A stretch of 53,885 nt of DNA from an uncultured Persicobacter sp. (GTDB lineage: Bacteria; Bacteroidota; Bacteroidia; Cytophagales; Cyclobacteriaceae). The stretch covers positions 1 to 53,885 of the forward strand of contig CANMKE010000034.1 of the NCBI GenBank assembly GCA_947498325.1. Direction: 5' to 3'. Made by a program: the position numbers and the translations under genes. Below, one piece after another: positions 9,901 to 19,900 of the stretch; position 1 is the stretch's first letter, and every line of letters starts with the position of its first letter. The notes beneath the pieces were generated by a model, which was not told where the DNA came from, made no database searches, and was given only the letters and a program-made list of their open reading frames with translations.

Positions 9901-12583
9901 CGAGTTAGGGCATGGCGCCTTTAATCTGCAACATCCATTCGTGCGCTTCAAGGGACAGATTGAAGAAGGAGATACTGATAATCTGATGGATTATGGCAAA
10001 AAAGGTGAAAGCCCGGAAGATGGTCTCAAAAGAAAAAGCCTTTATGCCTACCAATGGCCATTGTTGCACAAGCCTTTGAAGGTGTTGGGGATTGAGAAGA
10101 GTGATGGGGATAGTGAGATTATTACGGAAAGTGATGTGACAGAAATAGCAAGATTAATTCGTGAGATTTCTTGTATGAAGGGGCGTGGCGAAACATTTGC
10201 TCTGGCTGAATTCTCTCGAAGTATGATTAGTGTATCTGTAGGAAGCTTATTGGATCGATTAGAAATCAATGGTTTCAGTGAGCTAAGAAATCAGTCTTTA
10301 ACTTTTATTTTCCCTCATGGGGGTGATGAAGGGCTTCGAAATTATAACCATTATGCGGTAGATCTAACAAACGGTTTTGGCGATGACCAATTGCCTTCTG
10401 ATCTATTGTATCGATTTGGAAATTCATCTAATGCACTTGAAGTTCGGTTAGGGATAGTTGTAAATGGAGAAAAATCGCTAAAGGAGTTTATAAAAATTAT
10501 AAATATTAACAATGCTCAGAAAGTGAGCTTATTATCGCTTTTTGAAAGTTTGATAAAGGCAAATAGTAATTTGTTAACACCTCAAGTATTGTCAGAATCA
10601 GGAAGTGGGATTGATACGGAATCGTTGGCCCTATTTACCCGTTGTGATTTTGAAAATATTACTGTTGAACAGCGAGAAATGTTGTTTGAGCAGTTGGCGA
10701 AGGAACACGGTGACGGACCTTTTATAGGTTTTGACGATGATACCAAACAGCTTTATTCTGTCAAATTATTAGAAACTATTCCTGAGGGAGACCGAAGTCA
10801 CTTTTTCATTTATTTTGAGATGAATCCCGAGAAGTTGATTGCTTCTATAGAAAAATTAGATGGGGATACCAAGGAAAGGTTCAATCAGGTAATGTTGAAA
10901 TTTTGGAATGAAGAATACCAAAATCATGATAGGATCTTACAGGCTAACTATTTTGTTGGAGCAACAGTATTGGGTAATCTGGTAGATAAAATACGAGTAA
11001 AAAAGGTTGATGGAATTTATGGTGTATATCAAATTCAGCAAGATGGAGCTTCATTCAGTGGGACTGGTGGTTACAGTTATTATAGACCATCGTCACCAGA
11101 TGTATTCATAGGCTCACTATTTTCGCCAGTGCATTTTAGTTTGGATACAGATACGGGCGCAGAACCAAAGGTGGTTAAGATTCCAGCTATTTTGTTAGCC
11201 ACTTTGTCTCAGAAGGGCAATATGGATCACCAAATGGAAATAGCAATGTTGACCTTAGATGCAGTCAGTTTGGTCGTAGGAATTGGTGAAATTACCATGG
11301 CTTATCGAGCACTAAAGACCACTGCAGCTTTAACACGATCGAGTTATTTAATCGCAGGGCGTTTGGCCTTAGGTATGGCGGATGTGAGCGCAACGGCTTT
11401 GGATGTTTTCTGTAAAGTACCAGAAAATCAAGATTGTGAATTATGCCATACTTGGAAGGACTATGGCGTATACCTGCAATTAGGTTTGGTGAGTGCTTCC
11501 ATGGTGGATATGTTCACTGGTCAAATGGTGAAATCACTCGATAATTTACCTGCTGAAAAGGTTGATGATTTGGTTGCAAGAGGAGCCATGCCAGCCTTAT
11601 GTTTTCCTGCAGGCACAATGATCTATCGTGATGGAAAACCATTTAAAAAGATTGAAGATATTCAGCAAGGTGATTCCGTAGAAAGCTTTTTTGATGTAAA
11701 AAAACACCAACAGGACTATGTGTTGGGCACATCAAACCGAATGACAGACAGTTTGATACATATATTTGTCGGTCAGCAAAAATTACTTTCAGCAACACCA
11801 GAACACCCTATTTTCACCCCTGCTCAATTTAAAAGAGCACGTGACCTCATAGAAGGGGATAGTATTTACCATATCTCTGGTAAGTTTTTGTCCATTAGCA
11901 AAATTGAGTGTGAAGCAACAAATGTTCGCGTCTATAATTTTGAAGTTGCCGACAATCACACCTATTTTGCTGAAGGTATAGGAGTACATAATTCCTGTAT
12001 TCAAAGAAGTCCAGCATTGGAAAGTAAGCTGGCTGATTTGAATAGCTCTCAACGAACAACACTCATTCAGACTTTGGAGGAATCGCCTTCATTGTTGTTG
12101 AGGTTTAATGGGAAGCCAGAGTTGGTGGATGCGTGGAAGAAGATTAGGGATGCTGGTTTTGAAAACTTGTGTAGAAATACAGAAGCTTTGAATTATGTTG
12201 ATGGTTTAAAGACTGCTAATTTGCATAGTGATGGATATTCATCTTTTTCAGGAATAAAAAATGAATGGAATAGAAGGTTTCCTGAAACAGTTAATCCTAA
12301 TGGTACTTCCAAACTTATTAGACATCATGCCATCGAGCAACAAGTACTAAAAAATTATCCAGGTGTTATTTCACTGGAAGAAATGCACTCAATTAGTAAT
12401 CTAAGAGGAATCCCTAAAGAAGTTAATTCAGATATTCATCTGAGAAGAATTCGTGAGCTTTGGGATGATTTTTATGATCAGTTTAACGCAATCGGAGCTG
12501 TACCAACTAAAAAGCAACTACTTGAAAAGGCAACGGAAATTGATAATATTTTCGGAAACCAATTTTTTCCACCAATAAGATAA
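6944..12583 (+). CDS. Polymorphic toxin: TANFOR-like region, FN3, coiled coil, zincin-like motif, Hint domain, HNH-like C-terminal toxin
   Basis: This 1879-residue exported protein has a signal peptide ending LQAQ at about residue 22. Residues about 23-290 resemble the TANFOR region of Bacteroidota surface proteins (YPVQATFNLTPPYGIRLSDY). Residues about 290-380 look like FN3, and about 510-590 is an Ala/Glu/Lys coiled coil. HELGH at 986-990, a further His at 997 and a DNLMDY Met-turn-like motif suggest a zinc protease. A Hint (intein-type) domain runs from Cys1553 (CFPAGTMIY) through TPEHPIF to VHNSC, with Asn1683, so autoprocessing can release the last roughly 195 residues. That tail has RHHAIEQQ (1793-1800) and NLRGIP...IHLxxIRxxWxxFY, resembling HNH/ENDO VII-fold nuclease toxins. 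This order is typical of polymorphic toxins. Codon use turns AT-rich from about 10,080 on, as expected for an exchanged C-terminus. The start is fixed by near-identity to the second copy at 51547. No T9SS C-terminal domain is present. Confidence 0.85.
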   Translation: MKTSTLHLLFFLLLLPLGLQAQNYPVQATFNLTPPYGIRLSDYSSPANQSLRANVWLKDLNQPELAVRFKVKIEELSGKISLQSKPNYLPEPMYIMGGQPEMLDASQLGHYYDLANLQVIRGSLNSITTNGGKLPDGVYRFSLQVLEYYTGRLISNTPMQQVFLTQSDPPQLLLPQDNQRIQVQEPQYIAFSWSPRHLGSPNRPQNVTYRFQVVELLRDNQTAGDAFATTMPIVDETNIMASAYQMGPADSPLIPGQWYAWRVQAYDEDEMGLLKNNGWSEMRRFQYGVACTECGDLLVETVTPSRVELSWTGEQFHQGWEVRYRPVAAKGESPQEWRSEEFLMERANVRRLSPAVEYEFQVRGKCGTSQGEWTQTVTATTGEREEKPYLCEGGELVIQWDNNEPLTTALKVGDTFFAADFEVTVTSASLNGNTHSGEGMIQIKSMNNVFFGVTFDQIELNTDYKLIKGNVEVTGADSNLIDPELADAIMKGVDALDDLLKEAEAIAKIVETIKKEDEETATKDQALQDAKKEKDAAKEALKTAEDELKEAKKSGDEKAIAAAEEKKEAAKDRFEGAKDAQKQAQGNVIKAITEYFGKGSKELLAFVSGVNRCIQAEKGMVRQQEAEATVEKGKAVLAFLTKMDGQTEPDINLRDYAGLSEEEALTKCSEMAAQVVSMLDGQTVNENTGKTEQEAGVLTAIKQARTAVYLFQQIFGLGYDMLANDDALREKNCDDWSKTATLTFTKNTATAFDAGGRGFDDAVFDGLDCEGPTKLYPFIAIEKGQKGKVNYTTDSQEKIFFRPVNQKANVISGSPQGTELFALDGKKTLWEAYTSVDNQDQILGKINVLPFEPKTIKLYIKPVDDIEAPTKADVENYLASVYGDYFINFEVVILGKMTGLPWDENGDGKLASGDGEHGSLATYTSEQRTLISAFKKVHQRGKDELVAFWAPAASKAGLKGFFPQGRAYGFIYAPDNSETTFHTLAHELGHGAFNLQHPFVRFKGQIEEGDTDNLMDYGKKGESPEDGLKRKSLYAYQWPLLHKPLKVLGIEKSDGDSEIITESDVTEIARLIREISCMKGRGETFALAEFSRSMISVSVGSLLDRLEINGFSELRNQSLTFIFPHGGDEGLRNYNHYAVDLTNGFGDDQLPSDLLYRFGNSSNALEVRLGIVVNGEKSLKEFIKIININNAQKVSLLSLFESLIKANSNLLTPQVLSESGSGIDTESLALFTRCDFENITVEQREMLFEQLAKEHGDGPFIGFDDDTKQLYSVKLLETIPEGDRSHFFIYFEMNPEKLIASIEKLDGDTKERFNQVMLKFWNEEYQNHDRILQANYFVGATVLGNLVDKIRVKKVDGIYGVYQIQQDGASFSGTGGYSYYRPSSPDVFIGSLFSPVHFSLDTDTGAEPKVVKIPAILLATLSQKGNMDHQMEIAMLTLDAVSLVVGIGEITMAYRALKTTAALTRSSYLIAGRLALGMADVSATALDVFCKVPENQDCELCHTWKDYGVYLQLGLVSASMVDMFTGQMVKSLDNLPAEKVDDLVARGAMPALCFPAGTMIYRDGKPFKKIEDIQQGDSVESFFDVKKHQQDYVLGTSNRMTDSLIHIFVGQQKLLSATPEHPIFTPAQFKRARDLIEGDSIYHISGKFLSISKIECEATNVRVYNFEVADNHTYFAEGIGVHNSCIQRSPALESKLADLNSSQRTTLIQTLEESPSLLLRFNGKPELVDAWKKIRDAGFENLCRNTEALNYVDGLKTANLHSDGYSSFSGIKNEWNRRFPETVNPNGTSKLIRHHAIEQQVLKNYPGVISLEEMHSISNLRGIPKEVNSDIHLRRIRELWDDFYDQFNAIGAVPTKKQLLEKATEIDNIFGNQFFPPIR

Positions 12584-12589
12584 ATGTAA

Positions 12590-13012
12590 ATGAATTATTA
12601 TTTGATTAAACCAGAAGTGCCAGCAGGAATAGGAGAGGAATCGATTATCGAAAGGATACAAGGACAACCGCTTAAGATACTCAATTTGCATTTAGTTTTT
12701 GATGGATGGCATGGAAGTGATTTAATGAAAACTTCGCCAGTATTTTATATAACGGAAAAGTTATATAACAAACTTATAGAATGTAGTTTTAGTGGGATAG
12801 AAGGATTTGAAAAAGCCAAAGTCGATAAGTCAGACAACTTTTTGGAGTTATATCCTGAATTAGAGTTACCTGATTTTTATTGGATGAAAATTAACGGTAC
12901 TCCTAAGAAAAGTGATTTTGGGTTAGAAGCATTGAAATTAGTAGTGTCAGAGCCTGTTAAGATTTTTTTAGAAGAATTTAGTTTGGTGGGAGCTTCAATA
13001 ATACCTTTATAG
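12590..13012 (+). CDS. Probable cognate immunity protein
   Basis: This 140-residue protein has no signal peptide or membrane segment, so it is cytoplasmic. It begins 6 bp after the toxin stop, the standard position of the immunity gene in polymorphic toxin loci. It is acidic and AT-rich like the toxin tail, consistent with the two moving as one cassette. The opening (YYLIKPEVPAGIGE), the FDGWHGSDL segment and the late LVVSEPVKIFLEE stretch recall the Imm43-like immunity family as I remember it, but I could not check this. It should bind and block the HNH-like toxin domain inside the producing cell. Position supports the immunity role strongly; the family name is weakly supported. Confidence 0.75.
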   Translation: MNYYLIKPEVPAGIGEESIIERIQGQPLKILNLHLVFDGWHGSDLMKTSPVFYITEKLYNKLIECSFSGIEGFEKAKVDKSDNFLELYPELELPDFYWMKINGTPKKSDFGLEALKLVVSEPVKIFLEEFSLVGASIIPL

Positions 13013-13073
13013 AATAATTTGATAGATATAAGAACAAAATATCACTCTATTTTGAACGATCAACCACCCCAAC

Positions 13074-14561
13074 ATGAAAAAACCACTACTCCTCATCCTA
13101 CTCACCATCACCCTCCCCGCCTGGGCACATGCCCAAATGGGAGGCTTCAGTGCCCTGCGGGATTTTTCCGCCTTGCGCTATGCCCCGGCGAGCTCCGCTT
13201 TGTCGGAAGATTTCAGTGTCGGGCTGTTGCATCGCAGTCAGGCGTATGAAGGCGGCATCAGCAGGAACCGTTCTATCCTCACGGCGGTCATGCCCTGGGT
13301 AGATACCCAAGACAACACCTTGCAGGCAGGTGCGGGTTTGTATTTTATGAATGAACAACCTTCGGATAATATGGGGGTGAAGATGCAGGAGGTGGGTGGC
13401 TCCTTGTCCTATTTGGTGCGTTTGAGTCCACTGCATGACCTGTCTTTTGGCATGGGCTTGGCTTGGTCGGGCATCCGCTTGAATGGTAATGGTTTCACCA
13501 CGGGGAGTCAGTGGGATCCTGTCTATGGCTATAATCCTGAGTTGGGTCAGGGAGAGGATTTTTCAGGAGAAAACAGGGATTACTGGAGTTTGTACAGTGG
13601 TTTGATCTGGAGTGCCTTGGATAAAAAAGGGCGGGAGTTGCATCGCCTGGGGGTGAATGTCTATCGCATGAACCAGCCGACGGGCTTGAATGAGATGGAT
13701 CAAATAAGTTTGGGCTGGAGTGCTTTTGCCTCGGTGAACTTGTGGCTGAACAATGAATGGCGCCTGCGTCCAGAACTGATGGTCGATCAATTGGATTTTC
13801 TGCAGACGATCCAGGGAACCGTATGGGCTGGTTATCATTTTAGAAATGAAAACCCAACGGATCCACTGACCACGGGAACGGTGGAAATGGGATTGAACTA
13901 TACCAATGATGGCGCCATGGGCTTGGGCGTGAATTTCGTCCAGCAACCTTTTGATTTTGCCTTTTTTGCCTATCAACCCATCACCCAGGTTCAGGATCGT
14001 CCTGCAAGAAATGCCTTTGAGGTAGCCTTACGTTTCAAGATGTTCAAAGGATCTCGCCGAAAAATAAGCAAGCCTTGGGAGGTGAAAGATAACCAACCGA
14101 AATCAGCCCAAGGACCATTCCGAACTTTTGGCGGCGGACAGCGCACATCCAACAACAGGGGACAAAACAATAACACTCAGGTTATTGAAAAAGAGGCGCC
14201 TGTTAAATCAGGAAGCAAGCAAAAGCCAATCAAATATATTTTGAACTACAAGCTGAATGAAACCACTCTGACCGTAACCTCCCAATTGCAATTGGATTAT
14301 ACGGTCAAGCTCTTACAAAACAACCCTGATTTGATGATCCGCATCGTCGGACACAGTGATCAGGTCGGAACGGAAGAGGCCAAGGTGAAAGTCGCTTGGA
14401 TGCGTGCCAAAGCGATCAGGGGTTATTTGGTGGACATGGGCTTGAGCAAAAAACGGATCATGACCACTTCCAAATCGGATCATCAGCTGTTGATCAAGGA
14501 AGATACAGAAGAGGCCAGGGCGAAGAACAGAAGGGTGGAGTTGTTGATTTTTGAGCCTTGA
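13074..14561 (+). CDS. PorP/SprF-family outer-membrane barrel fused to an OmpA peptidoglycan-binding domain
   Basis: The protein has 495 residues. Residues 1-20 are a signal peptide (PAWAHAQ). Residues about 21-330 match the PorP/SprF pattern: an FSALRYAPAS start, an SRNRSILTAVMPW-like segment, alternating beta strands, and repeated G-x-G-x barrel strands. Residues about 340-385 are a Pro/Asn/Gln-rich linker. Residues about 386-495 are an OmpA-like domain with IVGHSDQVGTEEAK, MRAKAIRGYLVDMG and a final AKNRRVELLIF; the Asp and Arg that bind diaminopimelate in this fold appear to be kept. PorP/SprF proteins accept T9SS type B substrates at the outer membrane, and an OmpA tail would anchor the barrel to the cell wall. 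Its place right after the toxin-immunity pair suggests a role in toxin export or surface display. A truncated paralogue opens the window. Confidence 0.85.
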   Translation: MKKPLLLILLTITLPAWAHAQMGGFSALRDFSALRYAPASSALSEDFSVGLLHRSQAYEGGISRNRSILTAVMPWVDTQDNTLQAGAGLYFMNEQPSDNMGVKMQEVGGSLSYLVRLSPLHDLSFGMGLAWSGIRLNGNGFTTGSQWDPVYGYNPELGQGEDFSGENRDYWSLYSGLIWSALDKKGRELHRLGVNVYRMNQPTGLNEMDQISLGWSAFASVNLWLNNEWRLRPELMVDQLDFLQTIQGTVWAGYHFRNENPTDPLTTGTVEMGLNYTNDGAMGLGVNFVQQPFDFAFFAYQPITQVQDRPARNAFEVALRFKMFKGSRRKISKPWEVKDNQPKSAQGPFRTFGGGQRTSNNRGQNNNTQVIEKEAPVKSGSKQKPIKYILNYKLNETTLTVTSQLQLDYTVKLLQNNPDLMIRIVGHSDQVGTEEAKVKVAWMRAKAIRGYLVDMGLSKKRIMTTSKSDHQLLIKEDTEEARAKNRRVELLIFEP

Positions 14562-15175
14562 TGAGGAGGGGAGGAGATGAATGTTTGTCCACAGATTACA
14601 CAGATTTCCACAGATTTTTTGGTGGTGATAAGAAATGATGATTCTTGAATATTAAATAATATATGATATGACAAATAATATTTTAATGATTTAGGGGCTG
14701 TCCTGTAGAAACGTTCGGAAGAACGTCTAACGTAGGGTGTCGAATATTTTTGTACCTATCGGTACGGACGTTGCATGCAACGTCCCTACAAACCATAAAT
14801 TTCATTTTTGTGTGGTATAATTTAATATTTTCGACAGGCTAATTTAAATTTTACCAAGGCATGAAAATCCTGAAAGGATGTAATAACTTAGCCTGGGGTG
14901 TTAACCCCAGGAAAATGGTCAACAAAATGCTGAACCCTGAAAGGGTTGAATATAAATTTCTATATGCAATTAGTATTGAACCCCTTCAGGGTTGTAGACG
15001 TTTACGACGATTTATCGAGGGGTTTTACCCCTCGCTATGTTATATAATCCCTTCGGGATATAAAAATAGATAATGGAGATTTACGAAATAAAAAATCTGT
15101 GTGAATCTGTGTAATCTGTGGGTAGATTAACATCCACAACAAAAAAAACATTTTTTAAAAACATCAACCTAAACT
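14562..15175. repeat. 614-bp intergenic cluster of REP-like palindromes
   Basis: No gene is supported here. The stretch is a string of palindromes: a CACAGATTACACAGATTTCC tract at 14584-14618 (35 bases shared with 21654-21688), GTACGGACGTTGCATGCAAC... at 14762-14789 (a near copy of 51503-51530), ATCCTGAAAGGAT at 14867-14879, CCTGGGGTGTTAACCCCAGG at 14892-14911, AACCCTGAAAGGGTT at 14933-14947 with an inverted near-copy at 14979-14993, CGAGGGGTTTTACCCCTCG at 15016-15034 and ATCCCTTCGGGAT at 15047-15059. An inverted CTGTGTAATCTGTGG tract ends the set at 15091-15121. A 70-codon open frame at 14861-15073 is made wholly of these palindromes and is not a gene. The block separates the toxin/PorP genes from the downstream barrel operon. 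Confidence 0.75.
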
Positions 15176-16918
15176 ATGGCCTCGGCTTATACTAAATATT
15201 TCATTTTAATGCTGCTATGCTGCGGAAGCGTTCAGGGTTTTACCCAGCAACTCGACCGTATCGGCAAGGATGCACCCATCAAGGTGAGTGGGGGTGTCTC
15301 GGTGAATCAGACCGCCTACAATGCCTGGGGTATTGACAGCCGTCGGGATCCTTACCGCTATGTATTGAATGGTAATCTGAATTTTGATATTTATGGGATG
15401 GCCGTGCCTTTGTCCTTCTCCTATTCGAATCAAAATTTCAGCTATCAGCAGCCTTTTAATCAGTTTGCATTGAGCCCTACCTACAAGTGGATGAACTTCC
15501 AGCTGGGTTTTGGGAACATGAATTTTTCACCTTACACGCTCTCAGGACATACTTTTTATGGGGCGGGTATGCAGGGTAGCCCTTCTGACCGTTGGGATGT
15601 GGCGGTGATGTACGGCAGATTGCGACAGGCGGTGGCGCCCGACAGTACCCAATTGGGCATGGAGCCTTCTTATAGACGGATGGGCTATGGTGCCAAGGCG
15701 GAATATCGGCACAAGGGCGGAAATATCGGTTTCTCTTTTCTGAAAGGAAAGGATGATGTGGGTTCTTTGGGACGAGAGAATAATGGACAGACGCAACTTG
15801 CTGCGGAGGAAAATTTATCTACCAACCTTTATCTGGGGCAACGCATCGGCAAATTGAGCATTCAGTTAGAGGGGGCTTTGTCCTTGCTGACGCATGACCT
15901 GAGTTCAGAACGTCGAAAGACGCAGGCGATCGATCACCTGTTTCCTTCCCGCACTTCCACTTCGGCTTATTGGGCGGTGAACTCCGCTGTGGGCTATCAA
16001 ATCAACAGCTGGAACATTGGTCTGGCCTATGAGCGTATCGGTCCTGAGTACCGAACGCATGGGATGTATTATGCCAATAACGATCTGGAAACGGGAAGCA
16101 TCAATGTTTCGGGGAGCCTTTTGGGCGGTAAGTTGAACCTGAACACCAATATCGGTGGGCAACGTGATAACCTCGATGGTGAGAAATTAAGCGATATGTC
16201 CACGCTGAACGGTTCGGTGAGCATGAGTCTGGCGGCGACTAAAAATCTGAATTTTTCAGGAAGTTATTCCAACTTCCGATCCTTTACCGTCATCCGCTCC
16301 CAGTTCGATGACATCAATCAGGCGGATCCTATTTTTCAGATCGATACCCTGAATTTCACCCAACTGACCGCCGCCGCCAATGGGGCAATGAACTATATCA
16401 TCGGGCAGTCGAAAAATACTTCGCAGTCGATGAACCTGAGTGTGAACTATCAGCAAACTGCCGCCCAGCAGTCGGAACAAGCCGAAGCCAATGCCGACAG
16501 TGAATTCTGGAATGGGGTGGTGGGCTACAACTGGGCACTGCGTCCTGCAGATTTCCGCATCGGCTTCAGCATGAACATGGCCTTTATGGTGCCCAATGCC
16601 GTGACGCCATCCAACAGGACGTTGGGACCGACACTTAGCCTGTCCAAAGGATTTTTTGAGAAAAAACTCAAGACCCGATCGAGCCTGTCTTTCAATCAGG
16701 CCACCAACGATGGGGAACTGCAAAATCAGGTATGGAGCTGGCGTGTGGGCGCCTCAACGACCCTGAAGAAAGCGCACAGCTTCAATTTGACTTCCACGCT
16801 GATCAACAGAAATAATATACAAAGCGAGCAGCCCGCCTTTACGGAACTGACCTTTACGATGGGCTACAGCTACCGTTTCAGTAGCCTGAAAAAAGCCGAT
16901 ACGCCAACCGAAAACTAA
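15176..16918 (+). CDS. Outer-membrane beta-barrel protein (580 aa), unassigned family
   Basis: The signal peptide covers residues 1-24 (hydrophobic core FILMLLCC, then GFTQQ). The rest is made of alternating amphipathic strands with frequent aromatic and Gly residues (for example GYGAKAEYRHKGGNIGFSF, WNIGLAYERIGPEYR, LNFSGSYSNFR). It ends in a strand pattern typical of an outer-membrane barrel (LTFTMGYSYRFSSL). No plug domain, TonB box or OmpA domain is visible, so it is unlikely to be a TonB-dependent receptor. The next gene begins 9 bp after its stop, which points to an operon and a shared job in building or anchoring the surface structure. The exact role cannot be read from the sequence. 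Confidence 0.8.
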   Translation: MASAYTKYFILMLLCCGSVQGFTQQLDRIGKDAPIKVSGGVSVNQTAYNAWGIDSRRDPYRYVLNGNLNFDIYGMAVPLSFSYSNQNFSYQQPFNQFALSPTYKWMNFQLGFGNMNFSPYTLSGHTFYGAGMQGSPSDRWDVAVMYGRLRQAVAPDSTQLGMEPSYRRMGYGAKAEYRHKGGNIGFSFLKGKDDVGSLGRENNGQTQLAAEENLSTNLYLGQRIGKLSIQLEGALSLLTHDLSSERRKTQAIDHLFPSRTSTSAYWAVNSAVGYQINSWNIGLAYERIGPEYRTHGMYYANNDLETGSINVSGSLLGGKLNLNTNIGGQRDNLDGEKLSDMSTLNGSVSMSLAATKNLNFSGSYSNFRSFTVIRSQFDDINQADPIFQIDTLNFTQLTAAANGAMNYIIGQSKNTSQSMNLSVNYQQTAAQQSEQAEANADSEFWNGVVGYNWALRPADFRIGFSMNMAFMVPNAVTPSNRTLGPTLSLSKGFFEKKLKTRSSLSFNQATNDGELQNQVWSWRVGASTTLKKAHSFNLTSTLINRNNIQSEQPAFTELTFTMGYSYRFSSLKKADTPTEN

Positions 16919-16927
16919 TCATCAACC

Positions 16928-19900
16928 ATGAGGACCTTTACAAAATTTACTTTTTCATTGCTCTGCTGTTGGCTCTGCACGCTGACCGCCCTGGCCGTCG
17001 ATCGGCCTGAGGATCGTTTCCGTGACTTTGATGTGGAGCTGCCCGTGACCATCGATCAGCCTGCCAAATTACTCGGCAGCAATAGCCTTGCTTCAGAAGA
17101 AAAACCGCTGAGTAAGCAAATAGGGGATGTGCGGGAGAGCTTGAGAGTGGTGCGGGAAAGCAAATTATTTACAGCTTTACTGACCGATGCAGACCTGATA
17201 TCGCTCCCGGTGGGGATCTCTAAAACCGTCGGTGGGGCAGAATTTCAGATTGTCATCATGGGGGTACGCATCACGCCTTCAGGAACAAAGATTGATGTGG
17301 GGATGGGCGTACAATTCCCAGATTCGGATCAGGAGTTGATATTTGGAGGGTATAATATTCCCTTTTCTCAGGAAAGAGGATTGGGTGGGCAGGGAAAGTT
17401 AGCCTTACTTTCAGATTACAAAATTCCTTTATCCAAAAATATGAGCCTGGAATTTAAGGGGTCAATGAATGCAGGAGGCACTTATGTAGAGTTTGGGTGC
17501 GATGGTTATCAGCGCATGGGCTTGGATGTGGATATGGTTTTCGATCGGGAATTTATCCGCCCTGCCGATGCAAATGGAGAGGTGATCGAAGGTGCGCAGG
17601 TGCGTGCGAACATCAAATCAATGATTGACTCCTGGGATGATTTGGTGGTCAACATCGATTTGCCCACTTTCAGAATGGGAGAAAAAAATGACCGTGGCTT
17701 TGTCTTTACGGTACGCGAGGCGATTTATGACCAGTCGGCAATCTCCAATGGAGGAGCGATGTTTCCGGCTGGCTATGAATCTCCCGATTTTTTGGAAGGC
17801 AACCACATGCTTTGGAAAGGTATCTATATCGGCAAAGCGGAGGTGATGTTGCCCAGTGATTTTGACAAGGCGATCAATGCAGAAAAGGAAAAACAAGCGA
17901 AATCGCAGGATGCGAAGGCGTTGACGCCCGAAGAGACTAAAGCGAGAGAGGAAGCTTTGGGTAAACTGAGCAATCAACGAACAACGATCGGTGTTCAGGG
18001 ATTGATCATCGACCGTACGGGCTTGTCCGGGAAGTTTTATGGACAAAATTTACTGTCGCTCGACAAAGGACAATTGGGTGCCGGTTGGGCCCTGTCACTC
18101 GAACGCATTCAGGTGGAAATCTTGCAGGATCAGTTCATCGAGGCGCAGATGTGGGGCAAGGTGCAGATGCCTACTTCCGACTCCACGGGCGTGATGGGCT
18201 ATGGTGCCCAGATTGGCTTGGGGGGAGATTTCCGCTTTTCAGCTCAGGCGATGGACACGCTGCGCTTTTCTCCTTTTGGCGATAGCAAATTACAGTTAAC
18301 CAGAACCGAACTGCAGATTGAACTTCAGGATGGGACATTTTATGCCATGGCAGATCTGGACGGAACGATGGATGTGCGCATGAAACAGTATGATGCGAAC
18401 CTGGCCGATATTGCTTTTCAGGGATTGAAAATCGAAACGGCCGAACCCTATATTTCCGCCACCGCCTTTTCGGTCAGTTCGCAGGCAATGCAACAGGAAA
18501 TTTCAGGCAAGGGCATGTCGATCAATTATATTGGACTCAGAGGCGCCGGCAATCGGGTGGCGCTGGATGTCGATGTGGCCATTGCGCTTTTCAGCGAAAA
18601 AAATGATGGTTTTGGTGCCGAGGGTGAGCTGAGCATTTATGGGGAGAGAAAGGAAGAGGGCTGGAAACATGCCGAGACGGTGGTCAGTAGAATTTATATT
18701 GAGGCGGGCAAGAAGGATGTCTTCGAACTGAAAGGGGAGCTGATGATTGCCAAGGGCGATGAGATTTATGGGGATGTGTTCAAAGGAATGATAGAGGCCA
18801 AGCTGGGGCTTTCGACCAAGAGTGACGGGGCTGGTGTCGAATGTACGGTCATCTTCGGTACCAAGGACGATCGTGACTATTGGTATGTGGATGGCCTGAT
18901 GACCTTCAGCTCAGGTATTCCAGTGGGCGGAGCCTTGAGCCTCAAAGGCTTTGGCGGTGGCTTGTATTATGGTATGGATCGGGTGGGTTACCGTCCAGAA
19001 TATAAAGGGGTCACTCAATCGGCGACGGGAGGCCTGTACGTGCCGAGCAAAACGGCAGGATTTGGCTTCAAGGCGATGGTGATTATCTCGGACCAGACGC
19101 AGACGGCTTTCAATGCCGAAGCGATCTATGAAATGTCGTTTAATCCTGGCGGAGGAGTCCGCAAAGTTGGACTTTATGGTTGTGCGGCGCTGATTTCGGC
19201 TGTGCCATCTACGCCGCTGGCTGATGGACTCAAAAACTCCACCGCTAAAACAGATGAACAATCCGAAAAAGCGAAGGAAAAAGAGAAATGGAAATATGAA
19301 AGTCAGGCATCGGAAATGCCTTCGGGCTATAACCCAAGGTCGGAAGCGAATTGTGCCTATATTGACCCGAAGAGTCCGTTCTTAGCGTCCATGTCTTTGG
19401 ACATGGATTTTGAGAATTCGACTTATCATGGAACCTTGTTGGTCAACATTGATCAAGGCCCATTGCAAGGAGGTGGAGTTTCGGTGATTCACTTTGAACC
19501 AGGCAGTTGGTATGTGCATATCGGTACGCCTGCTTATCCTGTTGGTTTGTCGTTGCTGGGGACAAGTGCCAGTACTTACTTCATGTTGGGAGATAACATG
19601 CCAAGAGGATTCCAGCCACCGTCTGAAGTTGCTAAAATTTTGAATCGTCAGCCATCAAGTGATTTACAGGGAAGTCGTGATGAAAATGCGCTCGGTGATG
19701 GTCGCGGTGTAGCCTTCGGTGTGGGACTGAAAGTGGGCTTGAATGCCAAATATGGTCCTTTCTTCGCTGAGATTTATGCCGGCATGGGCTTTGATGTGAT
19801 GCTGACCAATTATGGACCAAAAGCCATTTGCGCCAATACGGGCAAGCGCATCGGTATCGATGGTTGGTATGCGCAGGGGCAGGTGTATGCTTATGTGAAA

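Noticed and set aside
9899-9934. Canonical metzincin motif
   Set aside because: The third His is one residue too far for HEXXHXXGXXH, so only a zincin-like assignment is made.
14861-15073. 70-codon open frame
   Set aside because: It consists entirely of palindromic intergenic repeats and has no protein-like features.
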